From: a virus
IMG/VR virus record: IMGVR_UViG_3300005734_000001
Coordinates: 1-20,894 of that record
Length of the DNA stretch: 20,894 nucleotides
Reading direction: 5' to 3' (one strand)
Both the position numbers and the translations under genes were made by a program. The notes under the pieces were generated by a model. It made no database searches. It had not been told where the DNA came from and saw only the letters and a program-made list of their open reading frames with translations. Below, one piece after another: positions 14,088 to 20,894 of this stretch; the first letter of the stretch is position 1; every line of letters begins with the position of its first letter.

Positions 14088-15802
14088 TTACTCGTAGTAC
14101 TCGTGAAGACGATCCAGAACTTTCTGTGCATCGTTATCGACGAAGGTTTCTTTGGTATCCCACATGCCCAGAGGCGCACGGATACGTTCGTTGACGGTTT
14201 CTTTCGTCAACTTGGCTTGGTACACGTACTTGAAGCCCAGGGCTTCTTCTTCTGGAGTGATCACCAGGAGATCAGAACCGTAGTCTTTCAACTTATTCAG
14301 CGGTACTTTTTTCGCTGCAATTACAGTAGAGAAGTAGGATTCAATACCCTGGTTCATGATGGAGCCTTTCACTTTGACCATGGTTTCCATGATCATTTCA
14401 GACTCGTTCATGATGTCCATTGAGTGCGCCAGGAAGATCACGTTTTTAGTGGACTTCGCAACGTACTGAGCCATCAGATTTTTCCAGAACGTACCGTAAT
14501 CGCCCCAGGCCTTCATGGTGTTCGCAGAGTTCAACACGTAGTTGTTCTCATACATGTCCATCATGTAGGTGAGCGTATCGATCACGATCGTATGGATCTC
14601 AGGCATGGATTCAGCAGCGGTGAACGCCTCGTATACCTGTAATGGATCAGTGACTGTGTATTCTTTGAATTTGCTGCGGAACGGTAACTTTTTGTTCGTT
14701 TACATTCACCCTGTATCGTTACTACAGAGCCGGGACGTACCCTGCCTCCGCTTTCACGGAGGACTAGACTATATCATCACCTCAATAATAAGGTGCCCAC
14801 TGCTTCCACCTCACTTGAGGTGTACTCTACTCACTTCCATCAAAATATTTTGATGTGTTTTCGATAGTCGTTGGAGCTTATACAACGTGTTTATAAGTTT
14901 GTCCTTTAACAATTTTAGCCATAGCAGCGACTGACGTACCAAAACGGTTCGCCAATGCAGTAGCACTAAAATCTTTATCACGAGGTTTGAATACCTTCCT
15001 ACAATATCGGACTTCATCATCAGTTAACTTAGATTTATCTTTTAAGTTAGCTAATGAGTTCTGCCTAGCTTGTTCGGATTTATGATTCTTTTTACCTTTA
15101 TAAGGTTTCCACAAACCTGTATCCCTAGCGTGTTTTAGGTTTTCAGCTTGAGTAACCCATTCAAGGTTATCGACGCGATTATTCAGCTTATCTCCGTCTT
15201 TATGATTTACCTGTGGTTTGTTTTCTGGGTTTTCCAGAAAAGCTAATGCCACTAAACGGTGAACCATTAAAGTCTTTTTTCTGATAACTACTGAGTAATA
15301 CCCTCTATTATTGAGGGTATAGGACACTTCCCGTTCTGGTTTGAGTATGTGTTTATACTCGCCTGTAAATTCCATACCTTTACCGACAATTGGAATTTTG
15401 TATTTACTTTGAGTAAATACTCGACCGTCTCGGGTAATTCTATAAATACCTGATTCAGTGTCTTCTATATAGTCTTCCATACTGCACCTTTATAAATTCA
15501 GATGCGTACAGTATACCAAATATAAACTCTGAGTGTTTGGTATTCCGTTGTATCTTGCCTGCTGATTGCCCAATCCTTTTGATTTTCAAGCATTCACGCT
15601 TACTGTTACCAGTTACGTTGTAGCTCAAAAGGCTCTAAGGGGTTTCCAGCAATTCAATGGGTTTAACGAGAACTTACAGTTAATTCTCGCAGTTCAGATA
15701 CATAACCCCTTCAGGGTTACGCAGGTTCATCAATGATGCTGATTTACCGCCAGCGGATTTACCACTGATCAACACCAGATGGTCATTCATCTGAGTAGAC
15801 AT
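14088..15802 (-). CDS. RecA/Sak4-like ATPase, split by a group I intron (join 15802-15683, 14696-14088)
   Basis: Splicing gives a 242-residue RecA-fold ATPase, likely a recombination mediator/annealing ATPase working with SSB. Exon 1 (15802-15683) encodes 40 residues with the P-loop GKSAGGKS at 14-21 and ends LNCEN. Exon 2 (14696-14088) resumes in frame with NKKLPF and carries the Walker B strand IHTIVID (D80) and NVIFLAHS (sensor strand). An ATG inside exon 2 gives a 172-codon ORF that could be misread as a complete gene; it lacks the P-loop. The start has AGGA 10 bases upstream, and a GC-rich hairpin is centred about 37 bases upstream of it. The gene follows the primase and precedes the 67-aa protein and SSB. 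Confidence 0.88.
14697..15682 (-). ncRNA. Group I intron, 986 bases, in the RecA-like gene
   Basis: Boundaries follow the rules: the 5' exon ends in U, the intron ends in G, and the reading frame is restored. P1 is GCGAGAAU (15690-15683) with the internal guide GUUCUCGU (15673-15666), placing the required U-G wobble at the splice site. The P box AAUUGCUGGAAACC is at 15654-15641. P5 is CCUUUUGA with UCAAAAGG (15632-15625, 15582-15575). The Q box is CAAUCAGCAGGCAAG (15568-15554). P7 is GACUAU with AUAGUC (14869-14864, 14772-14767), inside the classical CCAACGACUA and GAUAUAGUC signatures. P8 (CAUCAAAA/UUUUGAUG) and P9-type hairpins are present. The endonuclease gene fills the P6 loop. Confidence 0.95.
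14878..15480 (-). CDS. HNH homing endonuclease inside the group I intron
   Basis: A 200-residue intron endonuclease that would cut intronless alleles of the RecA-like gene. The N-terminal part (about 10-60) resembles NUMOD4 ([12 protein letters not shown]). The HNH_3 core is at about 73-117: VHRLVALAF, then [19 protein letters not shown], then ENLKHA. The C-terminus (about 152-198) is a DNA-binding helix-turn-helix ([20 protein letters not shown]). It has its own ribosome-binding site, AAAGGTG, 4 bases before the ATG. Base composition is AT-rich (17 G+C of 60 at 15001-15060) against about half in the primase, as expected of a mobile ORF. Its last codons double as one strand of intron helix P6. 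Confidence 0.93.
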   Translation of the reverse strand: MEDYIEDTESGIYRITRDGRVFTQSKYKIPIVGKGMEFTGEYKHILKPEREVSYTLNNRGYYSVVIRKKTLMVHRLVALAFLENPENKPQVNHKDGDKLNNRVDNLEWVTQAENLKHARDTGLWKPYKGKKNHKSEQARQNSLANLKDKSKLTDDEVRYCRKVFKPRDKDFSATALANRFGTSVAAMAKIVKGQTYKHVV

Positions 15803-15830
15803 ATTTAAATTCCTGATTGAAACCGCAGAA

Positions 15831-15846
15831 GGGGCCGGATGGCCCC
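15831..15846 (-). promoter_or_regulatory. Intercistronic hairpin upstream of the RecA-like gene
   Basis: GGGGCC/GGCCCC with a 4-base loop (GGAT on the + strand) starts 7 bases after the primase stop codon. It is centred about 37 bases before the RecA-like ATG and followed on the - strand by TTCTGCGG. There is no U-run, so it is not a standard terminator; it resembles the hairpins before SSB and the 110-aa gene. Confidence 0.5.
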
Positions 15847-15853
15847 ATGAGCT

Positions 15854-18022
15854 TTAAGCGGCTTTGTTCGAGTCACGCTCAATGATTTTCTTCGCAGCGG
15901 TCTTCATGATCGTGCTCTGAATTTCAGCGTCTTTGAGTTTGTTTGGAAGTTTGTCGTTGAGAGATTTAACACCCTCTTCAACCTGATCGTAGGAGTGGCC
16001 TGCATCAACCAGTAAACGAGCATAACGGTGCAATTGGTTGGAACGGTTACCTTCACCGGTATTGTTCACAAACCAACGCTCCAGGTTATTCAGGTTGGCC
16101 TGAGCCAATACCTGTTCCTGTCGTCGCTCGTTCTTAGAGGTGCGCGGGATGAATTCCAGTACGTCCAGTAACTGTCCGTCGTTGTACTCGTGGTGACCCG
16201 AGTGAGACAACCACTTGCGAGCACGTTGCCCGGTTTGGTCATCAACACCGAAGGGGAGCCAATCAAAGATGTTCTGCATGAACTCTTTAAAGTCATCAGC
16301 GTCCAGTTTCAGGGTGTAGTTCAAAGGCAGGATAATACGGAAGCGGTTCTCCTGTTCAGTGTGACGTTTTGTGGTGTAGTACATTGCTTTGTAGTCCTTC
16401 AGCAATAACTTAGCGGTACTCAGAGAGCAGCCACCGTCCACGTCAATCACAACCATATTAAAGCCTTCCATCACACACTCTTCGGCCCTGTGGCCTCCGG
16501 TTACGTGATGAGATACCCAATGGAAACCTTGGGCTTGAGTCACCTTATGTAGATCATCAAAGGCCTGAAACTCGTTCATGTAGTTGTAGGCGATGTGATC
16601 GGAGTAACTGAAAATCATCTGATCCAGATCGGTTTCCTGCAGAGATTCTCCTGACAGAAATTCGATCCCATCCACAAAGGACTTCTTGATGACGACGTTA
16701 TTTTTATAACCCCAGGCAATTGCCATGGTCATCATGTCCTGCTTCTGAGAAACACTGCCTTTGTAGAAGGGTAGGTCTTCCATCAACTCATACTGAGTCA
16801 CTTCACGTCCAGCCTGAGCCAGGTATTTCGCCAGCTTAACCGGTGCACGATCTCGTGCCATGATACGATCCAGGGACTTACCTGATTCCTCAGCCACTTT
16901 AATGGCGTGGTACAGGTGATCTTCTGTGATGTTGTATGTCTGATCCAGGAACGCATACGCACCCGCGAGCTTCATGACCTTCCAGTAACGGTGGTTCATC
17001 TCAGCTTTACGGATCTCGTCATGTTCCGGGAGATCTAATGCACGGTTCTCACAGTGGATCTTGTAGTCCATCCAGGGGATTGCTACCGCATCTTCCATCA
17101 CCAGTTTCTTACGGAAATGGGTACGGTCTGCCAGTTGTAGGCAGGTATCTGACAAATCACAGAGGAACTGTGAATGAGCCTGAGACTTCATACCGGCTAC
17201 CTCGGTAGCACCGTTGGCATTTTTGTTTTTGTGATTGTCTTTCACATAGGCAAAGAAGCAACGACGGGCATATCCCGTATCCAGTAGAGAATAAAATTCA
17301 TCTTCTGTTTTACTACCGTTCAGCAGACGTGAGGCGGTACCGAAGATCAGCATGTTGGCAGGGGTCTGTCCAGTGATCTCAGTACCACGTTTGTTGTCGT
17401 TGGTATGTTTGATCAGCTTGGACTTAATCTTACCCTTGTCGTAAAGCTCCAGGAACGGAGGGAACATTTCCATGTTACCTAGTAGGTTTGAACCAATCTC
17501 ATCCACTTCAAAGTTAATTGAGCCGGCTTCTGAGATAAGCAACTGTTCACGGAACTGTTTTAGAGCAGGGGCGGTACCTGAGTCGAAGCTGAAGAGATAA
17601 CCTCCTTTGCCTTCAAACTCAGCACGAACACGCTCCACTTCATCGTCTGGATCCGTGGCTCGTTTACCTGCACGTTTACACCCTCGGTTGTAAATCTGTG
17701 TCTCTGCGATGGCTGGATAGGTATCCTCCACAAACTGCTCCTGGAAGAGTTTAATAACCTCGTCTTCCATCACGTCCTGGGATTTACCTTTACCGAAACC
17801 GGATTGAGCCAGGTTTACTGAGTAGAGGTTGACGGGGACTACCTTACCTCCGGGCAGTTCTACATTGCAGCGCATAGTGGAAGCTACTTTAGCCAGGTAA
17901 TACCCGACCAGAACATGAAAATAATGTTCTTCGCTGGTGCCTACACGCTGTTTCATTATCTCAGTCAATTTTTCTGAGATAGGGTGATAGTCCAAGGTGG
18001 ACAAATCTCGAAGTGTACTCAT
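15854..18022 (-). CDS. Phage DNA primase with N-terminal ATPase (N4 gp43-like)
   Basis: A 722-residue replication protein. The N-terminal half is a DUF3987-like P-loop ATPase: Walker A SGFGKGKS at 74-81, Walker B FEVDE near 171-175, a sensor strand MLIFGTAS near 223-230 and a possible arginine finger, RR, near 252. The C-terminal half is an archaeo-eukaryotic-type primase: VVIDVDGG near 523-530 (metal ligands D526, D528), TTKRHT and FRIILPL near 549-566, VDDQTGQRARKW near 592-603, then a PriCT-like helical tail (about 650-712). It would unwind or translocate and prime phage DNA. Size and neighbours match the N4 primase gene as I recall it. It is downstream of the 119-aa gene by 10 bases. Confidence 0.88.
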   Translation of the reverse strand: MSTLRDLSTLDYHPISEKLTEIMKQRVGTSEEHYFHVLVGYYLAKVASTMRCNVELPGGKVVPVNLYSVNLAQSGFGKGKSQDVMEDEVIKLFQEQFVEDTYPAIAETQIYNRGCKRAGKRATDPDDEVERVRAEFEGKGGYLFSFDSGTAPALKQFREQLLISEAGSINFEVDEIGSNLLGNMEMFPPFLELYDKGKIKSKLIKHTNDNKRGTEITGQTPANMLIFGTASRLLNGSKTEDEFYSLLDTGYARRCFFAYVKDNHKNKNANGATEVAGMKSQAHSQFLCDLSDTCLQLADRTHFRKKLVMEDAVAIPWMDYKIHCENRALDLPEHDEIRKAEMNHRYWKVMKLAGAYAFLDQTYNITEDHLYHAIKVAEESGKSLDRIMARDRAPVKLAKYLAQAGREVTQYELMEDLPFYKGSVSQKQDMMTMAIAWGYKNNVVIKKSFVDGIEFLSGESLQETDLDQMIFSYSDHIAYNYMNEFQAFDDLHKVTQAQGFHWVSHHVTGGHRAEECVMEGFNMVVIDVDGGCSLSTAKLLLKDYKAMYYTTKRHTEQENRFRIILPLNYTLKLDADDFKEFMQNIFDWLPFGVDDQTGQRARKWLSHSGHHEYNDGQLLDVLEFIPRTSKNERRQEQVLAQANLNNLERWFVNNTGEGNRSNQLHRYARLLVDAGHSYDQVEEGVKSLNDKLPNKLKDAEIQSTIMKTAAKKIIERDSNKAA

Positions 18023-18032
18023 GGTTCACTCC

Positions 18033-18392
18033 TTAAAAGTCAAAACTAGGTGTACCCTGGGGCAGGTCATCTCTTTTGATCCGACCAGACCACACATTAT
18101 TTAAAGTGCGGTAAGACTTATTCAAACCCATGCGGGCATTGAGCCTCTGTACGAACTCATCACGAGTTTCTTTTTCTTTTCGTGGTATTCCCGTATTTGC
18201 TTCTTTCCACAGCAGGTACTCACGACGAATAAAGTCATAGTGGTACTGGGTGAGTTTGGTGCAGTCATGCCGTTTCCGTGCAGTGACATTAGTGAACAGA
18301 TCGTCTTGTACCGGGTCGGTTACAAGCGCGTCTTCAACAGTAAAAATACTATTAAAAACATTTTTAACTTTTTGGATTAACTTATTAAACAT
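18033..18392 (-). CDS. Hypothetical protein, 119 aa, possible helix-turn-helix
   Basis: I do not recognise the family. Residues 45-110 look helical and basic; LNARMGLNKSYRTLNNVWSG resembles a helix-turn-helix such as those in phage DNA-binding proteins. The first 30 residues are AT-rich in DNA and hydrophobic/basic (MFNKLIQKVKNVFNSIF). It is packed between the nuclease gene (9 bases) and the primase (10 bases), so it is probably co-translated with replication genes. Confidence 0.7.
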   Translation of the reverse strand: MFNKLIQKVKNVFNSIFTVEDALVTDPVQDDLFTNVTARKRHDCTKLTQYHYDFIRREYLLWKEANTGIPRKEKETRDEFVQRLNARMGLNKSYRTLNNVWSGRIKRDDLPQGTPSFDF

Positions 18393-18401
18393 GACAGTTT
18401 C

Positions 18402-19391
18402 CTAATTAAGAATTAATTCACCAGATTCGATGTATTTATCTTTTTGTTTACAGGTTGAGAAAGCATCACAATAACGACAAGCACCAACAGTGCCTTTTTG
18501 TTCAACAATAATTCCAACACCATTATCTTGGGCCATTCTTAATTGGGCCTCGGGTAATGTATTAAAGTTTTTAGTTGAACGAGTCATTTTCTCGGGGTTT
18601 TTGTAATACTTATAAACAGGGGCTTTTCGCCAAAGTTCTTTATCATTACATTCAGGGATGTCTTCATCCTTTGCTGTTAGATATTTAAGAACTTCAGTGA
18701 GTTTATTTCTAATCCAGCCTTCTGTTTCAGCGATCGACTTGAGTGGAATGCGCTGCTCCATGATTCGGCTGACGGGGTAGCCTTTGTCTTTTTCGACACG
18801 GGCTTTTGCTGCTGACCAGTCTGTGAAGATGAACTGAATTGCCATCTCATCCTGAGTGATTTTGTCAGGGTTGAGCCAGCGATAGATTGACCCTTGCAGG
18901 CTGTAATCTTCATCTTTGGTTCCAAACTGGTATGTGTAGGTGCTGGTTGATTTGAAATCCTCCAGACGACCTTCAGCAATGAAATCGAACTTACCGGATA
19001 CGATGAAGTTCAGGATCTCTTTCTCAGCCCGCTGCTCCAGGTAAACCGGTATGCAGTCTTCGTCGAGTTCCTCGGCAGAAGGGTTGATCTTCACACGCTC
19101 AATAACGCGCTTGGAGACACCCAGCTTACGCAGGGAATCTTTATAGTTCACCACCCAGGCATGTTCAATGCCGTTGTGAATCGCTGTACCAAGCGTTGAG
19201 GGGATAAGCCCCGCAATGTCAGGGGTCTGCTCACTTTTCTTTACTCGCGTAAGCAGGACGATCTGACGGACGCTTTTCAATAAGCTGGTTGCTGAGATGT
19301 GATTATTACGACTGTCATGGTCGTACTCGTCATGCGCCAACCAGACTGCCACAGACAACGGAATGTTCTGTAAGTTGGTGTATGCACCCAT
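18402..19391 (-). CDS. PD-(D/E)XK nuclease, RecB/Cas4-like
   Basis: A RecB-family nuclease of 329 residues. An N-terminal helix supplies GTAIHNGIEHAW (H72). The metal-binding core is GKFDFIAEGRLEDFKST with D136, D145 and K147. The RecB-type QxxxY motif is LQGSIYRW (Q166, Y170). The C-terminus has CRYCDAFSTC (C305, C308, C314), like the Fe-S clusters of Cas4/AddB, but the usual fourth cysteine near the N-terminus is absent; the only other one I see is C113. It would process DNA ends in replication or recombination. The sequence coding for its last third is AT-rich compared with the rest. A hairpin is centred about 40 bases before the ATG. Confidence 0.88.
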   Translation of the reverse strand: MGAYTNLQNIPLSVAVWLAHDEYDHDSRNNHISATSLLKSVRQIVLLTRVKKSEQTPDIAGLIPSTLGTAIHNGIEHAWVVNYKDSLRKLGVSKRVIERVKINPSAEELDEDCIPVYLEQRAEKEILNFIVSGKFDFIAEGRLEDFKSTSTYTYQFGTKDEDYSLQGSIYRWLNPDKITQDEMAIQFIFTDWSAAKARVEKDKGYPVSRIMEQRIPLKSIAETEGWIRNKLTEVLKYLTAKDEDIPECNDKELWRKAPVYKYYKNPEKMTRSTKNFNTLPEAQLRMAQDNGVGIIVEQKGTVGACRYCDAFSTCKQKDKYIESGELILN

Positions 19392-19423
19392 AACTTACTC
19401 CAATGGTTTGATAGAGGTTTTAA

Positions 19424-19439
19424 ACCCCCCGATGGGGGT
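19424..19439 (-). promoter_or_regulatory. Intercistronic hairpin upstream of the PD-(D/E)XK nuclease
   Basis: ACCCCC/GGGGGT with a 4-base loop lies 4 bases after the stop of the 110-aa gene. It is centred about 40 bases before the nuclease ATG and followed on the - strand by TTAAAACC. The short T-run allows a weak terminator; the spacing matches the other leader hairpins. Confidence 0.5.
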
Positions 19440-19443
19440 CTGG

Positions 19444-19776
19444 TTAGTCGATACGAATGTCTTCGTACACAGGTACTTCAGGGGTCTTCTCGGTTACGAT
19501 GTAACCCAGAGTATTGATCCAATGAATACCATGAGAGAGGTACACCTCATCGTCGCATTCGACGATTGTCCAGATGCAGTCTTCGTTTACTTCATGGTCT
19601 TTACGGAACTGCTGGAGATTATTCCAGTTCATCAGGCAGGAGCCTGATCCGTAATCAAAACCCATCCCGTGATCGTATGGGTTTACGATGGGTTTAAGCT
19701 TTTCAGCCCAAATATCATCCGTAGGGTACGGAGGATGCGGAGGATTGTTTAAGTTTTGCATTATTAATCGTTCCAT
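19444..19776 (-). CDS. Hypothetical protein, 110 aa
   Basis: I do not recognise the family. It is acidic and soluble, with a Pro-rich N-terminus (NNPPHPPYPTDD) and aromatic-rich middle; no catalytic motif is evident. The first ATG (19776) has AGGA about 9 bases upstream; a second ATG five codons later is a possible alternative start. Flanking hairpins lie on both sides (19424-19439 and 19808-19822), so it may form its own transcript segment. Confidence 0.7.
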   Translation of the reverse strand: MERLIMQNLNNPPHPPYPTDDIWAEKLKPIVNPYDHGMGFDYGSGSCLMNWNNLQQFRKDHEVNEDCIWTIVECDDEVYLSHGIHWINTLGYIVTEKTPEVPVYEDIRID

Positions 19777-19807
19777 AGGGTGTGTTCCTATTTATTAATC
19801 TGCGGAA

Positions 19808-19822
19808 CACGCCGGAGGCGTG
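19808..19822 (-). promoter_or_regulatory. Intercistronic hairpin upstream of the 110-aa gene
   Basis: CACGCC/GGCGTG with a 3-base loop (GGA on the + strand) lies one base after the stop of the HNH gene. It is centred 39 bases before the ATG and followed on the - strand by TTCCGCAG, then ATTAATAAATAGGAA. Confidence 0.55.
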
Positions 19823-19823
19823 A

Positions 19824-20450
19824 TTAACAATTAAACCATATCTCTTGGGCTTTATTAATATCAAAAGTTTTAAACAAATCAGGATTTAATATAAATGCCT
19901 GTTCGTTTTTGTCTTTTTTATAATATGCTGTTTTCACACGTCTGATAATATTTTTTCTTTTTAATTCATTAAATGAACGAGAAAAAGCAGCTTTTTGTGA
20001 GGGCGTATTAAATTCACCAGCCAGGACACAGATATTTGTTTCTGGGTCACGATTTAATTTAATTTGATTAAATAACTGGAAAGCGGATTTAGACACCTGA
20101 GCCAGTAAATCAAAAATATCCATATTAACAATATTCGCCTGAGTGCCTTGTATCATTCTGAGGGCGCGATTAGTTGCATGTATTACTTGAACATCTCCAT
20201 ACGATTTAGCGCCTTCAGCCAGAAGCCTGTGAGCTTCTATATGATCCTCAATGGTCAGTCTTATTAGATTTTCTTTACGATTGTTACCGCCTAGAGATCT
20301 AGGAATTATATGGTGCTTATGGGTAAGGTTACTATCTTTAGGTAGGGTGTACCCATTCAAAAAGTCTCGATATTGTTTAAATACGGGATCATTAAGAATT
20401 ATTTCATAACCATTAAAGGTAGGCGTTTTAGTCTTTAAATCATTTATCAC
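19824..20450 (-). CDS. HNH endonuclease fused to a winged-helix domain
   Basis: A 208-residue protein in two parts. Residues 42-78 form an HNH nuclease (HKHHIIPRSLGGNNRKEN, then H70 and H74 in EDHIEAHRLL). Residues 110-190 look like a winged helix (DIFDLLAQVSKSAFQLFNQI, then RSFNELKRKNIIRRV) and resemble the protein encoded just upstream. The start is GTG and overlaps the upstream stop by 11 bases. The DNA is very AT-rich (14 G+C of 60 at 19861-19920), unlike the adjacent genes. A free-standing homing endonuclease is the likeliest identity; a plasmid RepL-like ancestry of the winged helix is a guess. Confidence 0.85.
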   Translation of the reverse strand: MINDLKTKTPTFNGYEIILNDPVFKQYRDFLNGYTLPKDSNLTHKHHIIPRSLGGNNRKENLIRLTIEDHIEAHRLLAEGAKSYGDVQVIHATNRALRMIQGTQANIVNMDIFDLLAQVSKSAFQLFNQIKLNRDPETNICVLAGEFNTPSQKAAFSRSFNELKRKNIIRRVKTAYYKKDKNEQAFILNPDLFKTFDINKAQEIWFNC

Positions 20451-20814
20451 TTACTTGACTCCATATATGCTTAATGCGAGGCACATATTCGTGCGGAGGT
20501 AAGATGAAAAAGGGAGATACAATGTACGTGTGTTTTGAGTACATCAGTTGGGTTTCATCGTCAATATCAATGATTCCTGTAGCCGGTAAACGGCATACCA
20601 GATCGAATGTAATAAGCTCTTTATAGTAGGCGCTACGTTTATTCAACTGACCTTTGGTCAGGTTCTCAGAACGAAGAGTTGCGACATTAGTGCGGTAATT
20701 CATCTGATTTTTTATCTTTAGGAAAAGATCCCTGGCTCCTTTTGATAATAGCCCCATAACATCTAGAATATCCGGTGAATCATTTTGGTTATTCAGAGTA
20801 TTAAGTTGTCCCAC
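20440..20814 (-). CDS. Winged-helix protein, 124 aa
   Basis: Residues 15-105 show a winged-helix pattern: DILDVMGLLSKGARDLFLKI, a polar stretch, NKRSAYYKELITFDLVCRL as the recognition region, then a beta wing (KHTYIVSPFFILP). This aligns with the C-terminal domain of the adjoining HNH protein. It could be a transcriptional or replication regulator. The start is GTG at 20814 with AGGAG about 10 bases upstream; it overlaps the preceding open frame by 22 bases. Confidence 0.75.
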   Translation of the reverse strand: MGQLNTLNNQNDSPDILDVMGLLSKGARDLFLKIKNQMNYRTNVATLRSENLTKGQLNKRSAYYKELITFDLVCRLPATGIIDIDDETQLMYSKHTYIVSPFFILPPHEYVPRIKHIWSQVSDK

Positions 20815-20894
20815 CTGAGTATGTCTCCTAGGGAACCTACGATTAAGTCCCGTCTTTTAGGTGCTTGAGCTGGTTTAACGGGATTTTGGCTGTT
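20793..20894 (-). CDS. C-terminal fragment of an upstream gene (cut by window)
   Basis: From the right edge one frame stays open for 33 codons and stops at 20793-20795, overlapping the start of the 124-aa gene. The visible residues are Pro/Lys/Arg-rich, then hydrophobic (RRDLIVGSLGDIL). A second frame stops earlier (about 20846), so the assignment is only likely. Too little remains to name it. Confidence 0.45.
   Translation of the reverse strand, partial: NSQNPVKPAQAPKRRDLIVGSLGDILRWDNLIL

Noticed and set aside
14088-14606. Stand-alone 172-aa ATPase gene starting at an ATG
   Set aside because: It lacks the P-loop and SD; the frame extends upstream to the intron boundary and joins the P-loop exon.
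15831-15846. Intrinsic terminator between the primase and RecA-like genes
   Set aside because: Strong stem but followed by TTCTGCGG, with no U-run; grouped with the leader hairpins.
13820-19800. AT-rich + TAGGAA strings before SSB, 119-aa, 110-aa and RecA-like genes as middle promoters
   Set aside because: The shared part is mostly the ribosome-binding AGGA; the AT-rich portion alone is too short to call a promoter motif.

Overview
The window looks like the middle of a lytic podovirus genome of the coliphage N4 type (Schitoviridae-like), probably infecting a Gram-negative host. The main reason is the long gene on the + strand at the left. It carries all the hallmarks of a T7-like single-subunit RNA polymerase (motifs A, B and C, and an NPQ segment matching the region after the T/DxxGR motif) inside a protein of more than 2,700 residues, which is the architecture of the N4 virion RNA polymerase. 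To its right, on the - strand, is a compact replication block: RecB-type nuclease, primase/ATPase, RecA-like ATPase, ssDNA-binding protein and RuvC-like resolvase. From memory, this is the order of the core replication genes of N4-like phages. No cellular housekeeping gene, tRNA, IS element or CRISPR array is visible.

Layout. Bases 2-8155 (+): C-terminal part of the virion RNA polymerase, cut by the left edge, with an embedded HExxH zincin. Bases 8162-8187: a bidirectional terminator separating the convergent late (+) and early/middle (-) units. Bases 8186-11231 (-): a small unknown gene, a thymidylate-synthase-family enzyme, an unknown basic protein and a MazG-like pyrophosphohydrolase. These are separated by unusually roomy, highly structured gaps of 239, 221 and 436 bases. 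Bases 11232-12552 (-): a TerB-like protein between two tiny membrane proteins (one of them, 59 codons, is easily missed), and an acidic unknown protein. Bases 12563-14070 (-): RuvC-like resolvase, SSB and a small unknown. Bases 14088-15802 (-): a RecA-like ATPase split by a 986-base group I intron that carries an HNH homing endonuclease. Bases 15854-20894 (-): primase/ATPase, two unknowns, PD-(D/E)XK nuclease, a free-standing HNH gene fused to a winged helix, a winged-helix neighbour, and the tail of one more gene.

How the genes work together. The right-hand block would prime, recombine and protect phage DNA. MazG-like and TS-like enzymes would adjust the nucleotide pool. The virion RNA polymerase is packaged and enters the next host with the DNA. 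In N4 the SSB also activates late transcription by the host polymerase through its C-terminus. Here the SSB and the acidic protein two genes downstream end in the same KSLFS pentapeptide, which suggests a shared partner.

The observations most worth a second look are: the intron, whose P6 helix is partly built from the last codons of its own endonuclease gene; a set of intercistronic hairpins centred about 37-42 bases upstream of the next start codon; the metallopeptidase motif within the virion polymerase; the altered pyrimidine pocket of the TS-like enzyme; and the 436-base structured gap with repeated elements. I had no search tools, so family names rest on motifs and memory.
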